A stretch of DNA of 64,000 nt from Candidatus Peregrinibacteria bacterium (GTDB lineage Bacteria > Patescibacteriota > Gracilibacteria > CAIRYL01 > GCA-016699755), in contig CP065009.1 of NCBI GenBank assembly GCA_016699755.1, positions 248,001-312,000 on the forward strand. Direction: 5' to 3'. Positions 26,611 to 35,838 of this stretch are shown here, piece by piece. The translations under genes and the position numbers were made by a program. Numbering within the stretch: the first letter of the stretch is position 1; the number at the start of each line of letters is the position of its first letter. The notes under the pieces are model-generated. The model did not search any database. It was not told the origin of the DNA and was given only the letters and a program-made list of their open reading frames with translations.

Positions 26611-28074
26611 TTAGGACTCCTTATCCCTTTTCTCTTTTGGGGGGAGGGGGGAAAATTGAAGGCGAGGATCGGATCTTACAATTTTTTCAAGAAGTCCCGA
26701 AAAGTGTTCTTCCTGAAATTCCAGTTCTGTTTTTGGTGTGCTTAAAACTTCTTTTGACAATGATTCCTCTTTCGTATCATTTTCCTCTTCTTTTGGCTTC
26801 ACAATACGAATGAGTCCTATTTCTGCTTCACCTCCACTTCCAGGGAAAAAGTCCTTCGTGTTTCCTTTTTTGTTTTCCATTCCCGTCCTTTCGGAGTGCT
26901 TTTGGTGATGCTCCGAGAGTTTGAGGCGCTTATCCTGAAAAATGCGTGCGGCAGAAATGACTTCTCCAACTGCAACATCAAACGGTCTGTCTCTTGGTAT
27001 CTTGAATCCGGCGGCTTGTGTGTGTCCTCCACCTCCAAACTCTGCACTAAATTCCGCCGCATTACAGAGCGGGGTAATGCTTCGCACCGAACCATGAATA
27101 ATTCCATCGGGACGTTCTTTTAAAAGAATAACCATTTCCATCCCAGGGGCAGTAGCGAGGAGCTCATCAATAATTCCTCCGGTATCTTCTGCATTTGCTT
27201 CGGTATCCAGAAGGTCATCTGCTGTGACTGTGCTCCATAACAGGCGATGTACGGGGTCAGTTTTTATTTTTGAGAGCACTCGTCCCCAAAGCTTGAGTGT
27301 TTGAATATTTTTCGTTTTGAAGATGTTTCGAATAATTTCCTGTTGGCGTGCACCAAGCTCCACCAAATCCGCCGCTACCTCAAGCGATTTTGGGGTTGTA
27401 TTTGGATTTTGAAAGCTTCCGGTATCGGTAATAATTCCGGTGAGAAGGAGGGTAGCGATATCGGGATCGACCATCGACTCCCAATGTTCCCCTATAAGCG
27501 TTGGAAGAAAATGGAAGAGGACTTCTGTTGTACTTGCCGCTTTCGTATCGATAATATTTACTGTTCCAAACCCGGGGTTACTCGCATGATGATCAAATAC
27601 AATGAGCGGAAGGCGAGCAAAAAGCTCTGTATTTTCCTCAAAAATTCTGCCAATTTGTTTTCGGTCCGCTGCATCAAGCGAAATAATAAGATCAAAATTC
27701 TCGTGTTCTAAAAAAGACACGTCTTTTTCGTGAAATTGCCCTTCTATTGGGGTGACAAAAATCTTGAGTATATTGCCGTCTATTTTCCAGCGGAGTCTTT
27801 GTGCTTGTGTTCGAGAGCAGTCTAGAGAAATCACAAAGTCTTTCGCACTACTCACTTCTTTTTGCATAACCTCTGTTTCTGGGAGAAATGCAAATTCTTC
27901 AGGAACAGGATCTGCACAAGCAACAACGGTAATTTTGTTGAGTTTCTTGAGAAGTAAATGCATAGCAATAGTGGCGGAAAGCGTATCACCATCCATTTTG
28001 GTATGCGCAACGAGCAGGATTTTTTCGCTTTTTTCAATGAGCTGTTTTGCTTGCTGGTAAAGGGTCAGTGACAT
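26611..28074 (-). CDS. DHH-family phosphoesterase (NrnA-like)
   Basis: The protein (487 aa) belongs to the DHH/DHHA1 phosphoesterases, close to the NrnA group that degrades short RNA oligomers and pAp, or to related cyclic-dinucleotide phosphodiesterases. Seen are the first metal motif VAHTKMDGDTLSA (about 23-35), the DHH box IVFDHHASNPG (about 157-167), the catalytic Asp in GIITDTGSFQN, and the C-terminal DHHA1 signature FGGGGHTQAAGF. A roughly 100-residue acidic tail after residue 385 is extra relative to short NrnA and looks disordered. Substrate is unknown; roles in nanoRNA decay are the family norm. Confidence 0.85.
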   Translation of the reverse strand: MSLTLYQQAKQLIEKSEKILLVAHTKMDGDTLSATIAMHLLLKKLNKITVVACADPVPEEFAFLPETEVMQKEVSSAKDFVISLDCSRTQAQRLRWKIDGNILKIFVTPIEGQFHEKDVSFLEHENFDLIISLDAADRKQIGRIFEENTELFARLPLIVFDHHASNPGFGTVNIIDTKAASTTEVLFHFLPTLIGEHWESMVDPDIATLLLTGIITDTGSFQNPNTTPKSLEVAADLVELGARQQEIIRNIFKTKNIQTLKLWGRVLSKIKTDPVHRLLWSTVTADDLLDTEANAEDTGGIIDELLATAPGMEMVILLKERPDGIIHGSVRSITPLCNAAEFSAEFGGGGHTQAAGFKIPRDRPFDVAVGEVISAARIFQDKRLKLSEHHQKHSERTGMENKKGNTKDFFPGSGGEAEIGLIRIVKPKEEENDTKEESLSKEVLSTPKTELEFQEEHFSGLLEKIVRSDPRLQFSPLPPKEKRDKES

Positions 28075-28250
28075 TCCAGAGAAAAAGGGATGATTGCCTC
28101 ACACAGTGTTTCACGAAAATACTTTTGGGAAAACCTTCTGCGTGATTCTTAACATTATGACATAATAATATTTAACGGTCAATTTTACATTGCGCAAATT
28201 CAAAACCCAAACGCATAATTCACATTTACTTGTTTTTCATAAAAGAAGTG

Positions 28251-28290
28251 CGGCATGAAGGATGAACCAAATCTTCATCTTTCCATGCCG
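28251..28290. repeat. Imperfect 40-base inverted repeat before the IS30 remnant
   Basis: CGGCATGAAGGATGA is followed after about 9 bases by TCATCTTTCCATGCCG, its near-complement with one extra base. It abuts the degenerate IS30 transposase frame and could be a leftover terminal or subterminal hairpin of that element. Confidence 0.5.
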
Positions 28291-28291
28291 T

Positions 28292-29100
28292 ATGAAGTAC
28301 CTTACACGATTTGATCATGAGAAGCTTGAAGCTCTTTTTCGAGTTGATCATTCACAAGAATATATAGCGAATATCATCGGTTACAATCAATCTATCGTAA
28401 ATTGTGAAATTAAAAGAAATTGTTCTCCAAAACAAAAAAGGTACACTGCTCGTACTGCTCAGAACAAGACAGAAGAAAGAAAAAGGATAGCTTCACTTCT
28501 TCTTCCACGCTGTCATGATGATCAGGAACTTCTTCCACATGTTATTGGTGAACTTGTGGGAAGATTCCAGATCAAATATCAGGTTGAATAAGGCAACAAC
28601 ACTGAAAAAAACAGTGAGCCACCAGACGATCTACACCTTTATAGCAAAAGACAAGAAGCAAGGGGGAAAGCTTTTTACATTTCTTCGTTATCAAGGAAAA
28701 AGATACAAATGGAGGGGGCTTACAAAGAACAAAATATGGATTCCAAATAGAAGAGGTATTGAAGAGAGACCTCACATTGTAAATGAGAAGTTACGATATG
28801 GAGATTGGGAAAGCAATTTAGTGATCAGCAACAGAAAAGGTTCAGGAGCACTTGCTACTCCAAATTCTTCCTCGGGAGATGAGAAAAACAATGACCTATG
28901 ATAATGGAAGAGAGATAGTAAGGCATGAAGGGCACTCTCAAATAGAAGTATACTGTGCTAGACCCTATAAATCATGTGACAGAGGACTTAACGAATGGAT
29001 GAATTGAGAATTACGAAGATTTTTCCCCTAAATCGTAGAAAAGATCAATAAAAGACCATGAAAATGTATTTGTTACCAAACTCTTTCTGATGTGTTTACC
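28292..29100 (+). pseudogene. Degenerate IS30-family transposase
   Basis: Fragments in two frames follow the order of an IS30 transposase: the N-terminal helix-turn-helix (DHEKLEALFRVDHSQEYIAN, then EIKRN), VSHQTIYTFIAKDKKQGGKL, IPNRRGIEERPHIVNE, RYGDWESNLVI with the first catalytic Asp, the second Asp in MTYDNGREIVRHE, YCARPYKSCDRGLNEW, the FFP box and INKRP near the end. A frameshift near 28590, a deletion of perhaps 60-70 codons around 28860 and several stops (TGA, TAA) make it inactive. Two of its stops stand where Gly and Arg are expected. It is the left of two dead insertion sequences flanking the glycosyltransferase gene. Confidence 0.85.
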
Positions 29101-29168
29101 GACTGTTCGGTTATATCGTTGTATCATGACCCCTTGTTGCAAAAAAAATCTACTGGCATTATTTCGGC

Positions 29169-30308
29169 ATGTCATCTTCCTCTCTTCCATTGCGCGTTGC
29201 TATTGTTGCCGATTGGCTTACTGTGTTTGGTGGAGCGGAATCTGTTCTCATTAGTATGCGAAATCTTTTTCCAAATGCTCCTCTTTTTACCACGGTTTCT
29301 CTTCCAGAAATGGTGGAGCGTTTTGGGAATATTCACGCCACCTCACTCAATCGATTTCCTCAGTTTGTCAGAAAACGACATCCGTTTTTACTTCCGTTTC
29401 TTCCAAAAGCTATTGAATCCATCAATCTTCGAGAATTTGACTTGGTGATTTCGAGTAGCACGTTTGTAGCAAAGGGAGTTCTTACCAATCCAAATCAGCT
29501 TCACATTTGCTATTGTCATGCGCCCGCACGGTATTTTTGGGGAGATTGGCAAGAATATGTCAATCACTTTCCACTTCCAAAAATTTTGAAACCACTTCTT
29601 CCTCGTTTTTTTACGAAATATCGCCAGTGGGATTGTCTTGCCGCAAATCGCCCTGATGTCTATCTAGCAAATTCTCATTTCATCGCAGAGAGCATTCAAA
29701 AATACTATCGAAAATCCGCAGAAGTCCTTTCTCCTCCGGTAGATACTATGCGTTTTCGAGAAGGGCAATCGGAAGCGAAAGAAGATTTTTATCTTGGTTT
29801 TGGGCGAATAGTTCCGCAAAAGCGGTTCGATATTCTCATTTCTGCTTTTCAGGAAATGCCACATCGTCGACTTGTTTTAGCAGGGGATGGGAGAAGTCTT
29901 TTAGACCTTCAAAAAAAGGCGAAAGGAGCAAAGAATATTGAGTTTCTTGGGCGTGTTCCCGATGCTGATGTTCCAAAACTTCTCGGAAGAGCGCGTGCGC
30001 TTTTGTTTCCACAACTTGAAGATGCTGGTATAAGCTCACTCGAAGCACTCTCTGCCGGAACGCCGGTTATTGCGTATGGAAAAGGTGGGGTGTTGAGTAC
30101 ACTCAAAGACGGAGAAACCGGAGTGTTCTTTGAGAAACAAACGCCAGAATCACTCATAGATGCCATTAGCCATTTTGAAAAACAGGAGTCTCTTTTTTCC
30201 CGAAAAGCACTGCTCTCTCACACTGAACAGTTTTCGTGTGAAATATTTGAAGAAAAATTGAGGATGTTTTTGACGAAAGAATGGAAGAAGTTTTCATCTT
30301 CTCTGTAG
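29169..30308 (+). CDS. Glycosyltransferase family 4
   Basis: The 379-residue protein has the two Rossmann-like domains of GT-B enzymes. The N-domain starts RVAIVADWLTVFGGAESVL; the C-domain has FGRIVPQKRFDILISAF, RLVLAGDGRSLL, IEFLGRVPDADV and the donor-binding EX7E-like segment DAGISSLEALSAGTPVIAYG. Enzymes of this kind add a sugar from a nucleotide donor to a lipid or polysaccharide at the cytosolic membrane face. It stands alone between two transposase remnants, so transfer together with a mobile element is possible, although its codon usage looks like its neighbours. Acceptor unknown. Confidence 0.88.
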   Translation: MSSSSLPLRVAIVADWLTVFGGAESVLISMRNLFPNAPLFTTVSLPEMVERFGNIHATSLNRFPQFVRKRHPFLLPFLPKAIESINLREFDLVISSSTFVAKGVLTNPNQLHICYCHAPARYFWGDWQEYVNHFPLPKILKPLLPRFFTKYRQWDCLAANRPDVYLANSHFIAESIQKYYRKSAEVLSPPVDTMRFREGQSEAKEDFYLGFGRIVPQKRFDILISAFQEMPHRRLVLAGDGRSLLDLQKKAKGAKNIEFLGRVPDADVPKLLGRARALLFPQLEDAGISSLEALSAGTPVIAYGKGGVLSTLKDGETGVFFEKQTPESLIDAISHFEKQESLFSRKALLSHTEQFSCEIFEEKLRMFLTKEWKKFSSSL

Positions 30309-30419
30309 GGCGTATTTCCACGAAAAATAAAGAATTTTCTCCATTCCTTCTTGTACAACGCGAATCTTGTTTTGTGCCTGTTGCTTTGGCAATTCATTCC
30401 AGAGGGCGCGGTTTGCTTC

Positions 30420-30800
30420 TGAGTTATTGTGGAGTAAAAAGAGTCCGAGGAAAAAGAGGGAGAGGAGCAGTAGGAAAAACACCGATATTTAGAATACTGA
30501 AGCGAGAAGGAAAAATATCGGTGGCTATCGTAAAGAAATGTAACAAGGAAGAGCTGCTACCGATCATACAAGAGAAAATACTCGAAGGTTCTACGATCCC
30601 ATACCGATGGATGGAGAGTATATGATGGACTCATTCCTCAATGGCTATAATCATTACCGTGTTTGTCATTCCATGATATGAGTTTTGTCGAAGCAAATGT
30701 CATGTAAGTGGAATAGAATCCTTCTGGTCATTTGCCAAAAGGAACTATAAAGACCAAGGTCTTTATGATAAAATGCCAAAGACCTTAAGAAGATTCTAAA
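30420..30800 (+). pseudogene. Degenerate IS1595-family transposase fragment
   Basis: The frame around 30420-30600 reads YCGVKRVRGKRGRGAVGKTP, FRILKREGKISVAIVKKCNK and ELLPIIQEKI, the core of an ISXO2/IS1595 transposase. After a frameshift near 30600 come TDGWRVYDGLI, then in another frame NGYNHYRVCH, and finally SGIESFWSFAKRNYKDQG near 30710. The N-terminal zinc-binding part and the first catalytic Asp are missing and there are at least two frameshifts, so it is dead. It overlaps no intact gene and lies between the glycosyltransferase and tRNA-Lys. Confidence 0.8.
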
Positions 30801-30836
30801 ATCTACTTGGAAATAGGATTTTCTGAGTTTAAATGG

Positions 30837-30911
30837 TGGTGGGTGAGGTGGGTCTCGAACCCACGACCAAGAGCTTAAGAGGCTCCTGCTCTACCACTGA
30901 GCTACTCACCC
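30837..30911 (-). tRNA. tRNA-Lys(CTT)
   Basis: On the minus strand the acceptor arm GGGTGAG pairs with CTCACCC, the D arm GCTC/GAGC and T arm GTGGG/CCCAC are perfect, and the anticodon arm GGAGC-CTCTTAA-GCTCT gives anticodon CTT (Lys, codon AAG). Discriminator A and an encoded CCA are present. The gene lies downstream of glnA on the same strand. Confidence 0.95.
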
Positions 30912-30987
30912 ATTGCAAAATATGCTGAGGAACTTTACCGAGAAAATGAATTTCGTGCAAATAAATGAAGACCTTCTTTTTTGTTTT

Positions 30988-31021
30988 TTGGAGGAGCAGG
31001 GCTTATGTCCGGCTCCTCCAA
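30988..31021. terminator. Stem-loop between glnA and tRNA-Lys
   Basis: TTGGAGGAGC and GCTCCTCCAA are perfectly complementary 10-base arms around a 14-base loop. T-rich sequence flanks it on the plus-strand 3' side (TTTTCTCTT), while the minus-strand transcript would have A-rich sequence after the stem, so it may end plus-strand transcripts or simply stabilise the 3' end of glnA mRNA. Confidence 0.5.
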
Positions 31022-31028
31022 TTTTCTC

Positions 31029-32363
31029 TTAGTAATTTGCTAAGTATGTATCAATTTCCCATTGAGAAACATGGAGCCGATGCTCATCAATTTCTATTTT
31101 TTTATTCTCGATGAACTTTTCAAATGAGTGTTCTCCAAAAACCTTTCGCACAAGACTTCCGCGTTCCATTTTAGAAATCGCTTCTTGAAGCGAACCGGGA
31201 ACAGTTTTAATGCGCATTCGTTTTGCTTTTTTATCGGTAAATTCAAAAATATTCTCGTCAATAGGTTCTGGAATAGAAATATTTTTTTCAATTCCATCAA
31301 GTCCAGCAGCGAGCATAACTGCAAAAGCGAGATATGGATTACTCGAACTATCGGGGCAACGGAGTTCACATCGCGTTCCTTCGGTTCTTCCAGCAGTGAG
31401 TCGTGGAATGCGGATAAGCGCACTTCGATTTGTTTGTCCCCAAGCAATGTAGACCGGTGCTTCGTATCCGGGAACGAGACGTTTATACGAGTTTACTGTT
31501 GGGTTGGTCACGGCAATAATCTCGGACATGTGTTTAAGCTGACCAGAAATAAATTTTAAGGCAACATCTGCAAGTCCGTTATATTTGCTTTTTGCATCAT
31601 AGAAGGCATTTTTTCCGTCTTTGCTGAGCGATTGATGCACGTGCATTCCGTTTCCATTGATGCCAGCAATTGGTTTTGGCATAAACGTAACATGGAGTCC
31701 AAAGTCGTGTGCGACAGCGCGAAGGGCGGTTTTAACGGTGAGTACCTGATCGGCTTGGGTAATGGCATTGTTGTATTTAAAATCGATTTCGTGCTGTCCC
31801 GGAGCAACTTCATGATGAATAGTTTCAACATCCACACCCATTTGGGTAACGACATCGCTCATCACCTGACGAATGGCACCAGCACGATCTGAAGAGTAAT
31901 CGAAATATCCGGCAGTATCGTGCGGATTAATTGTTGGTTTTCCATTTTCATCGAGCGGAAAAAGGAAAAACTCGAGTTCTGGTCCAACAAAATATTCGTA
32001 GCCCAATTTTTTGGCGCGCTCCACCTGTTGGCGGAGAATTTGTCGCGGATCTCCCATGAACGGTTTTCCATCTGGAAGAAATACATCGCAAATAATGCGC
32101 GCAACTCCTGTTTCCTCGTCGCTTTCCCAAGGAACCATGGCAAAAGTGGAAAGGTCGAGTTTGAGGTACATATCTGACTCGAAAATTCGGGTAAAGCCTT
32201 CGATAGAGCTCCCATCAAACCAAACATTGTGATTGATGGCATCTTCTAGTTTTGAAATAGGTATGGTCACGCTCTTGACCATTCCGAGGAGATCACAAAA
32301 CTGAAGATGAACAAAACGAACATTTTTTTGTTTGCATTGACTTAATATTTTTTCTTTTGTCAT
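31029..32363 (-). CDS. glnA: Glutamine synthetase type I
   Basis: GlnA makes glutamine from glutamate, ammonia and ATP. The 444 residues show the beta-grasp N-domain with the DGSSIEGF loop, the catalytic motifs VGPELEFFLFP, HHEVAPGQHEID, GINGNGMHVHQSL, and the C-terminal RLVPGYEAPVYIAWG and GTRCELRCPDSSSNPYLA. Length fits the short GSI-alpha type. The adenylylation tyrosine region of GSI-beta is replaced (NIFEFTDKK), so control by GlnE is unlikely. ATG at 32363 is clear. No glnR- or glnB-like gene adjoins. Confidence 0.95.
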   Translation of the reverse strand: MTKEKILSQCKQKNVRFVHLQFCDLLGMVKSVTIPISKLEDAINHNVWFDGSSIEGFTRIFESDMYLKLDLSTFAMVPWESDEETGVARIICDVFLPDGKPFMGDPRQILRQQVERAKKLGYEYFVGPELEFFLFPLDENGKPTINPHDTAGYFDYSSDRAGAIRQVMSDVVTQMGVDVETIHHEVAPGQHEIDFKYNNAITQADQVLTVKTALRAVAHDFGLHVTFMPKPIAGINGNGMHVHQSLSKDGKNAFYDAKSKYNGLADVALKFISGQLKHMSEIIAVTNPTVNSYKRLVPGYEAPVYIAWGQTNRSALIRIPRLTAGRTEGTRCELRCPDSSSNPYLAFAVMLAAGLDGIEKNISIPEPIDENIFEFTDKKAKRMRIKTVPGSLQEAISKMERGSLVRKVFGEHSFEKFIENKKIEIDEHRLHVSQWEIDTYLANY

Positions 32364-32467
32364 AGATTATTTGGAAAAAAAGAAAAATCTTATTTCAATT
32401 TTTGCACATCACGTATGAAATGCAAGAGTATTTTTGAAAAAATAATAGGGAAATTTTAAAAGAGATC

Positions 32468-32508
32468 TTGACCGTTCTTTTTTGGCACTCTAAACTAGAG
32501 AGTGCTAA
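32468..32508 (+). promoter_or_regulatory. clpB promoter with CIRCE element
   Basis: TTGACC (32468-32473), a 17-base spacer and TAAACT (32491-32496) form a housekeeping-type promoter. The CIRCE operator TTGGCACTC (32482-32490), nine bases, GAGTGCTAA (32500-32508) overlaps its -10 box; the right arm is a perfect consensus match and the left arm differs at one base. HrcA bound here would repress transcription until heat shock. The ATG is 18 bases beyond. Confidence 0.88.
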
Positions 32509-32526
32509 TTTCTTTGTTTTCTCCCT

Positions 32527-35124
32527 ATGGATCCTCGAACTTTTACCGAAAAAACTTCGGAAGCCGTGCAGGCATCACAATCTCTCGCGGTACAGATGGG
32601 ACACGGACAAATTACTGGACTTCATCTTCTCTTTTCGCTTCTCGCTCAGGAAGACACTCTCCTTCGTCCACTTCTCGACATGCTTGGATTTTCTGTTGAA
32701 GAGCTTCTCCAGAAAACGAAACAAGAACTAACGCGTCAACCGCGTGTGAGTGGTGGAGAGTTCTCATTTTCTGGGGAAATGCAACAGGTTTTTGATGCGG
32801 CAGAAAAAAGCCGAAAACAGTTTGGTGACCAATTTCTTTCGGTAGAACATCTTTTTTTAGGACTTCTAGAGGCAAAAAATTCTGCTTCTTTGCTTCTTTT
32901 AAAATTGGATAAAAAAAATGTTCAAGAAAAATTAGAATCACTTCGCGGAGGGGAAAAAATCACCGATCAAAATCCCGATTCCAAACGCGATGCCTTGAAG
33001 AAATTTACGCAAGATCTTACTGAACTCGCACGACTCGGAAAAATAGATCCCATTATTGGTCGCGATACTGAGGTGCGTCGTTCTATGCAAATTCTCTCCC
33101 GACGAACGAAAAATAATCCCGTGCTTGTGGGTGATCCTGGAGTAGGAAAAACTGCCATTGCCGAGGGTCTCGCTCAGCGTATTATTTCGGGAGACGTCCC
33201 CGAAACGCTTCGTAATAAAGAGCTTCTCGTGCTCGATATGGGAGCGTTGGTCGCCGGAACAAAGTTCCGCGGAGAATTTGAAGAGCGGCTCAAAGCAGTG
33301 CTCAAAGAAATCGAAAAATCTGATGGACGTATCATTCTCTTTATTGATGAGCTTCACACCATTGTGGGCGCTGGCTCTGCAGAAGGTTCTATGGATGCTG
33401 GAAATCTTCTTAAGCCGGCGTTAGCGCGCGGTCTTGTTCGCGTGATTGGTGCGACAACGCTTTCGGAATACCGAAAGTATATCGAAAAAGATGCGGCGCT
33501 TGAACGCCGATTTCAGCCAGTTCTTGTTGATGAGCCAAATATCGAAGACACCATTGCTATTCTTCGAGGAATTAAGGAGAAATACGAGGTGCACCACGGC
33601 GTGCGCATTACCGATGATGCGCTTATTGCCGCCGCCCAATTTTCTGCTCGCTATCTGCCCGATCGAAAAAACCCCGATAAAGCCATCGATCTTATGGATG
33701 AGGCAACAGCGGGACTCAAAATGGAAATCGAAAGTGAGCCAGTAGAACTCGACACACTTTCTCGACAAGTTCAGCGACTCAAAATTGAGCGAGAGGCGTT
33801 AAAAAAAGAACCGTCAAAAGATTCCAAGGATCGTCTGCAAAAACTCGAAAAAGAACTCTCAGAGCTTGAAGAAAGGCAGAAAACATTTCGGGCAAAGTGG
33901 GAGTCGGAGCGAAGTGAAATTCTCAAAATCCGTCAGGCAAAGGAGAAAATCGATTCTCTTAAAGGGGAAATGGAGCGCGAAGAGCGAAGCGGAAATCTGC
34001 AACGTGTTGCAGAAATTCGCTATGGAGAAATTCCTGCACTTGAAAAAGGTTTGCACGAGGCGGAAGAAAAATCCGCAAAGCGGAAAGAAGGGGATAAAAT
34101 GGTTCGCGAAGAGGTGACTGAGCGAGAAATTGCTGAAGTGGTCTCGCGTTGGACAGGTATTCCCGTACAAAAAATGCTTTCTGAGGAGCTTCAAAAATTG
34201 CGCCTCCTCGAAGAGCATCTCCACTTGCGAGTGGTAGGACAAGAAAAGGCAATTTCTGCAGTGTCGAATGCAGTTCGTCGCGCTCGTGCCGGACTCTCTG
34301 AACCAGGCAGGCCGCTTGCGAGCTTTCTCTTTTTGGGTCCCACAGGAGTAGGAAAAACAGAGCTCAGCAAGGCACTCAGTGAATTTCTCTTTTCCGATGA
34401 AAACGCACTCATCCGCGTCGACATGAGTGAATACATGGAACAACACGCTGTTGCAAAACTCATTGGTGCTCCTCCGGGATATATTGGACACGATGATGGA
34501 GGGCAACTCACCGAATCCGTTCGTCGAAAACCCTATTCCGTAGTACTTTTTGATGAAGTGGAGAAAGCACATCCCGATGTGTTTCATATCCTTCTACAAG
34601 TGCTCGATGACGGGCGACTCACCGATTCAAAGGGGAGAACTGTCGATTTTAAAAATACGGTAATTATTCTCACAAGTAATCTTGGTGCGGATATTCTTCA
34701 AAATTTTTCTGAGAAATGGTCGGAAAAGACGCCCGATCAAACATCCCTCCTCGAACGTGACAATGAAGTGTTTTCCATTCTTCGTCACGCTTTTCGTCCA
34801 GAGTTTCTCAATCGTATTGATGAAACAATTATCTTCGATCCACTGAGTCGAAAAGAAGTGCGAAACATTCTCGATATTCAGCTTAATAAAATTTCTCAGC
34901 GTATTGCAGAGCGCAATATCACTCTTTCTGTGGAAGATGTTGCAAAAGATTTTTTGGCAGAAAAAGGCTACGATCCACTCTTTGGTGCTCGTCCACTCAA
35001 ACGTGTGCTTCAGCGCGAAATTCTCGACCCGCTTTCGCTCCTCTTGCTTGATGAAAAAGTTAGTGATGGAGATACTGTGGTGATTTCGAAAAAAGGAGAC
35101 CTGCTGGAATTTCGGAAAAAGTAG
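32527..35124 (+). CDS. clpB: Disaggregase ClpB
   Basis: ClpB is a hexameric AAA+ machine that pulls proteins out of aggregates with DnaK/DnaJ. The 865 residues contain the N-domain (two Clp_N repeats, 1-145), AAA1 with VGDPGVGKTAIAEG and LFIDELHTIVGAG, a coiled-coil M-domain at about 395-530 whose length marks ClpB rather than ClpC, AAA2 with LGPTGVGKTELSKAL and VLFDEVEKAHPDVF, and the C-terminal domain. No ClpP-binding IGF/L loop is evident. Expression is predicted to be controlled by HrcA through the CIRCE element directly upstream, as for dnaJ here. Confidence 0.93.
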   Translation: MDPRTFTEKTSEAVQASQSLAVQMGHGQITGLHLLFSLLAQEDTLLRPLLDMLGFSVEELLQKTKQELTRQPRVSGGEFSFSGEMQQVFDAAEKSRKQFGDQFLSVEHLFLGLLEAKNSASLLLLKLDKKNVQEKLESLRGGEKITDQNPDSKRDALKKFTQDLTELARLGKIDPIIGRDTEVRRSMQILSRRTKNNPVLVGDPGVGKTAIAEGLAQRIISGDVPETLRNKELLVLDMGALVAGTKFRGEFEERLKAVLKEIEKSDGRIILFIDELHTIVGAGSAEGSMDAGNLLKPALARGLVRVIGATTLSEYRKYIEKDAALERRFQPVLVDEPNIEDTIAILRGIKEKYEVHHGVRITDDALIAAAQFSARYLPDRKNPDKAIDLMDEATAGLKMEIESEPVELDTLSRQVQRLKIEREALKKEPSKDSKDRLQKLEKELSELEERQKTFRAKWESERSEILKIRQAKEKIDSLKGEMEREERSGNLQRVAEIRYGEIPALEKGLHEAEEKSAKRKEGDKMVREEVTEREIAEVVSRWTGIPVQKMLSEELQKLRLLEEHLHLRVVGQEKAISAVSNAVRRARAGLSEPGRPLASFLFLGPTGVGKTELSKALSEFLFSDENALIRVDMSEYMEQHAVAKLIGAPPGYIGHDDGGQLTESVRRKPYSVVLFDEVEKAHPDVFHILLQVLDDGRLTDSKGRTVDFKNTVIILTSNLGADILQNFSEKWSEKTPDQTSLLERDNEVFSILRHAFRPEFLNRIDETIIFDPLSRKEVRNILDIQLNKISQRIAERNITLSVEDVAKDFLAEKGYDPLFGARPLKRVLQREILDPLSLLLLDEKVSDGDTVVISKKGDLLEFRKK

Positions 35125-35164
35125 GCACCATATTCGTCGGTTTTATCACATAAATCGTTCTTGG

Positions 35165-35192
35165 AGAATAAGGGGTTGTAATCCTTTATTCT
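35165..35192 (+). terminator. Stem-loop after clpB
   Basis: AGAATAAGGGG and TCCTTTATTCT can pair over 11 positions, including two G-U pairs, around the loop TTGTAA, 40 bases after the clpB stop. The following sequence is not a clean T-run, so it may terminate weakly or protect the 3' end. Confidence 0.45.
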
Positions 35193-35262
35193 TGGTTGAT
35201 TGCTAACAATCAGGACAAATAAGTCTGGAAATTCAAAATATGAAGTGTATAGTCTCTTTTGC

Positions 35263-35838
35263 ATGTTCTTCCATACATTCCCCGCCGGAGAAAACATACC
35301 GCAATCGGTTTTTTTTCCGAAACAAATGCATTCCACTCGCATCCAAAAAGTAGAAACAGGAAAAGAGGATTTTGCTCATTGCGATGGGCTGTGGTCGGAA
35401 AATCCAAATTTTCTTCTCGGTATACAAACTGCAGATTGTGCGCCGGTAGCATTTTTAGGAAGAGAAAAAATCGGAATTGTGCATGCTGGTTGGCGCGGAT
35501 TGGTTAGTGGTATTCTCGAAGAAATGCAACAGGTTTTTTCTGGAGAATCACACTCTGTTCGTATTGGTCCGCTTCTGCCGGAATTTGAAATTCAAAAAGA
35601 TTTTTGTTTTGAAGCTATTTTTTCTCGATTTGGAGCTCACTTCTTTTTTGAACAAAATGGGAGAATCACTTTTCGTTTTCTCGAAGCTCTCACTTCTCTT
35701 TTGCCAGAGGCGGAGTTTTGCGGAATTTCTACGTTCCAAAATCCAAACTATGCGAGTTGGCGTCGAGACCAATCATTTCCAAAAGGAAAAAACGTAAGCA
35801 TTGTTTCGTTTCGAAAAGTATTTCTTTCTGAAAAATAG
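35263..35838 (+). CDS. YfiH-family laccase-domain protein
   Basis: The family (PF02578, YfiH/PgeF) has purine nucleoside phosphorylase or peptidoglycan-editing oxidase activity in studied members. The protein carries the conserved His in KQMHST, the Cys motif GIQTADCAPVAFLG, and HAGWRGLVSGIL, the zinc-binding residues of the family; GISTFQNPNYASWRRD closes it. With the ATG at 35263 it has 191 residues, shorter than the usual 240, because the N-terminal strands are reduced. A TTG at 35200 would add 21 residues, but TATAGT at 35248-35253 looks like a -10 box and favours the ATG. It overlaps the next gene by one base. Confidence 0.82.
   Translation: MFFHTFPAGENIPQSVFFPKQMHSTRIQKVETGKEDFAHCDGLWSENPNFLLGIQTADCAPVAFLGREKIGIVHAGWRGLVSGILEEMQQVFSGESHSVRIGPLLPEFEIQKDFCFEAIFSRFGAHFFFEQNGRITFRFLEALTSLLPEAEFCGISTFQNPNYASWRRDQSFPKGKNVSIVSFRKVFLSEK

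Noticed and set aside
30747..30766. Terminator-like hairpin ATAAAGACC/GGTCTTTAT
   Set aside because: It lies inside the IS1595-type coding remnant (codons for NYKDQGLYD) and has no T-run, so it is probably coincidental.
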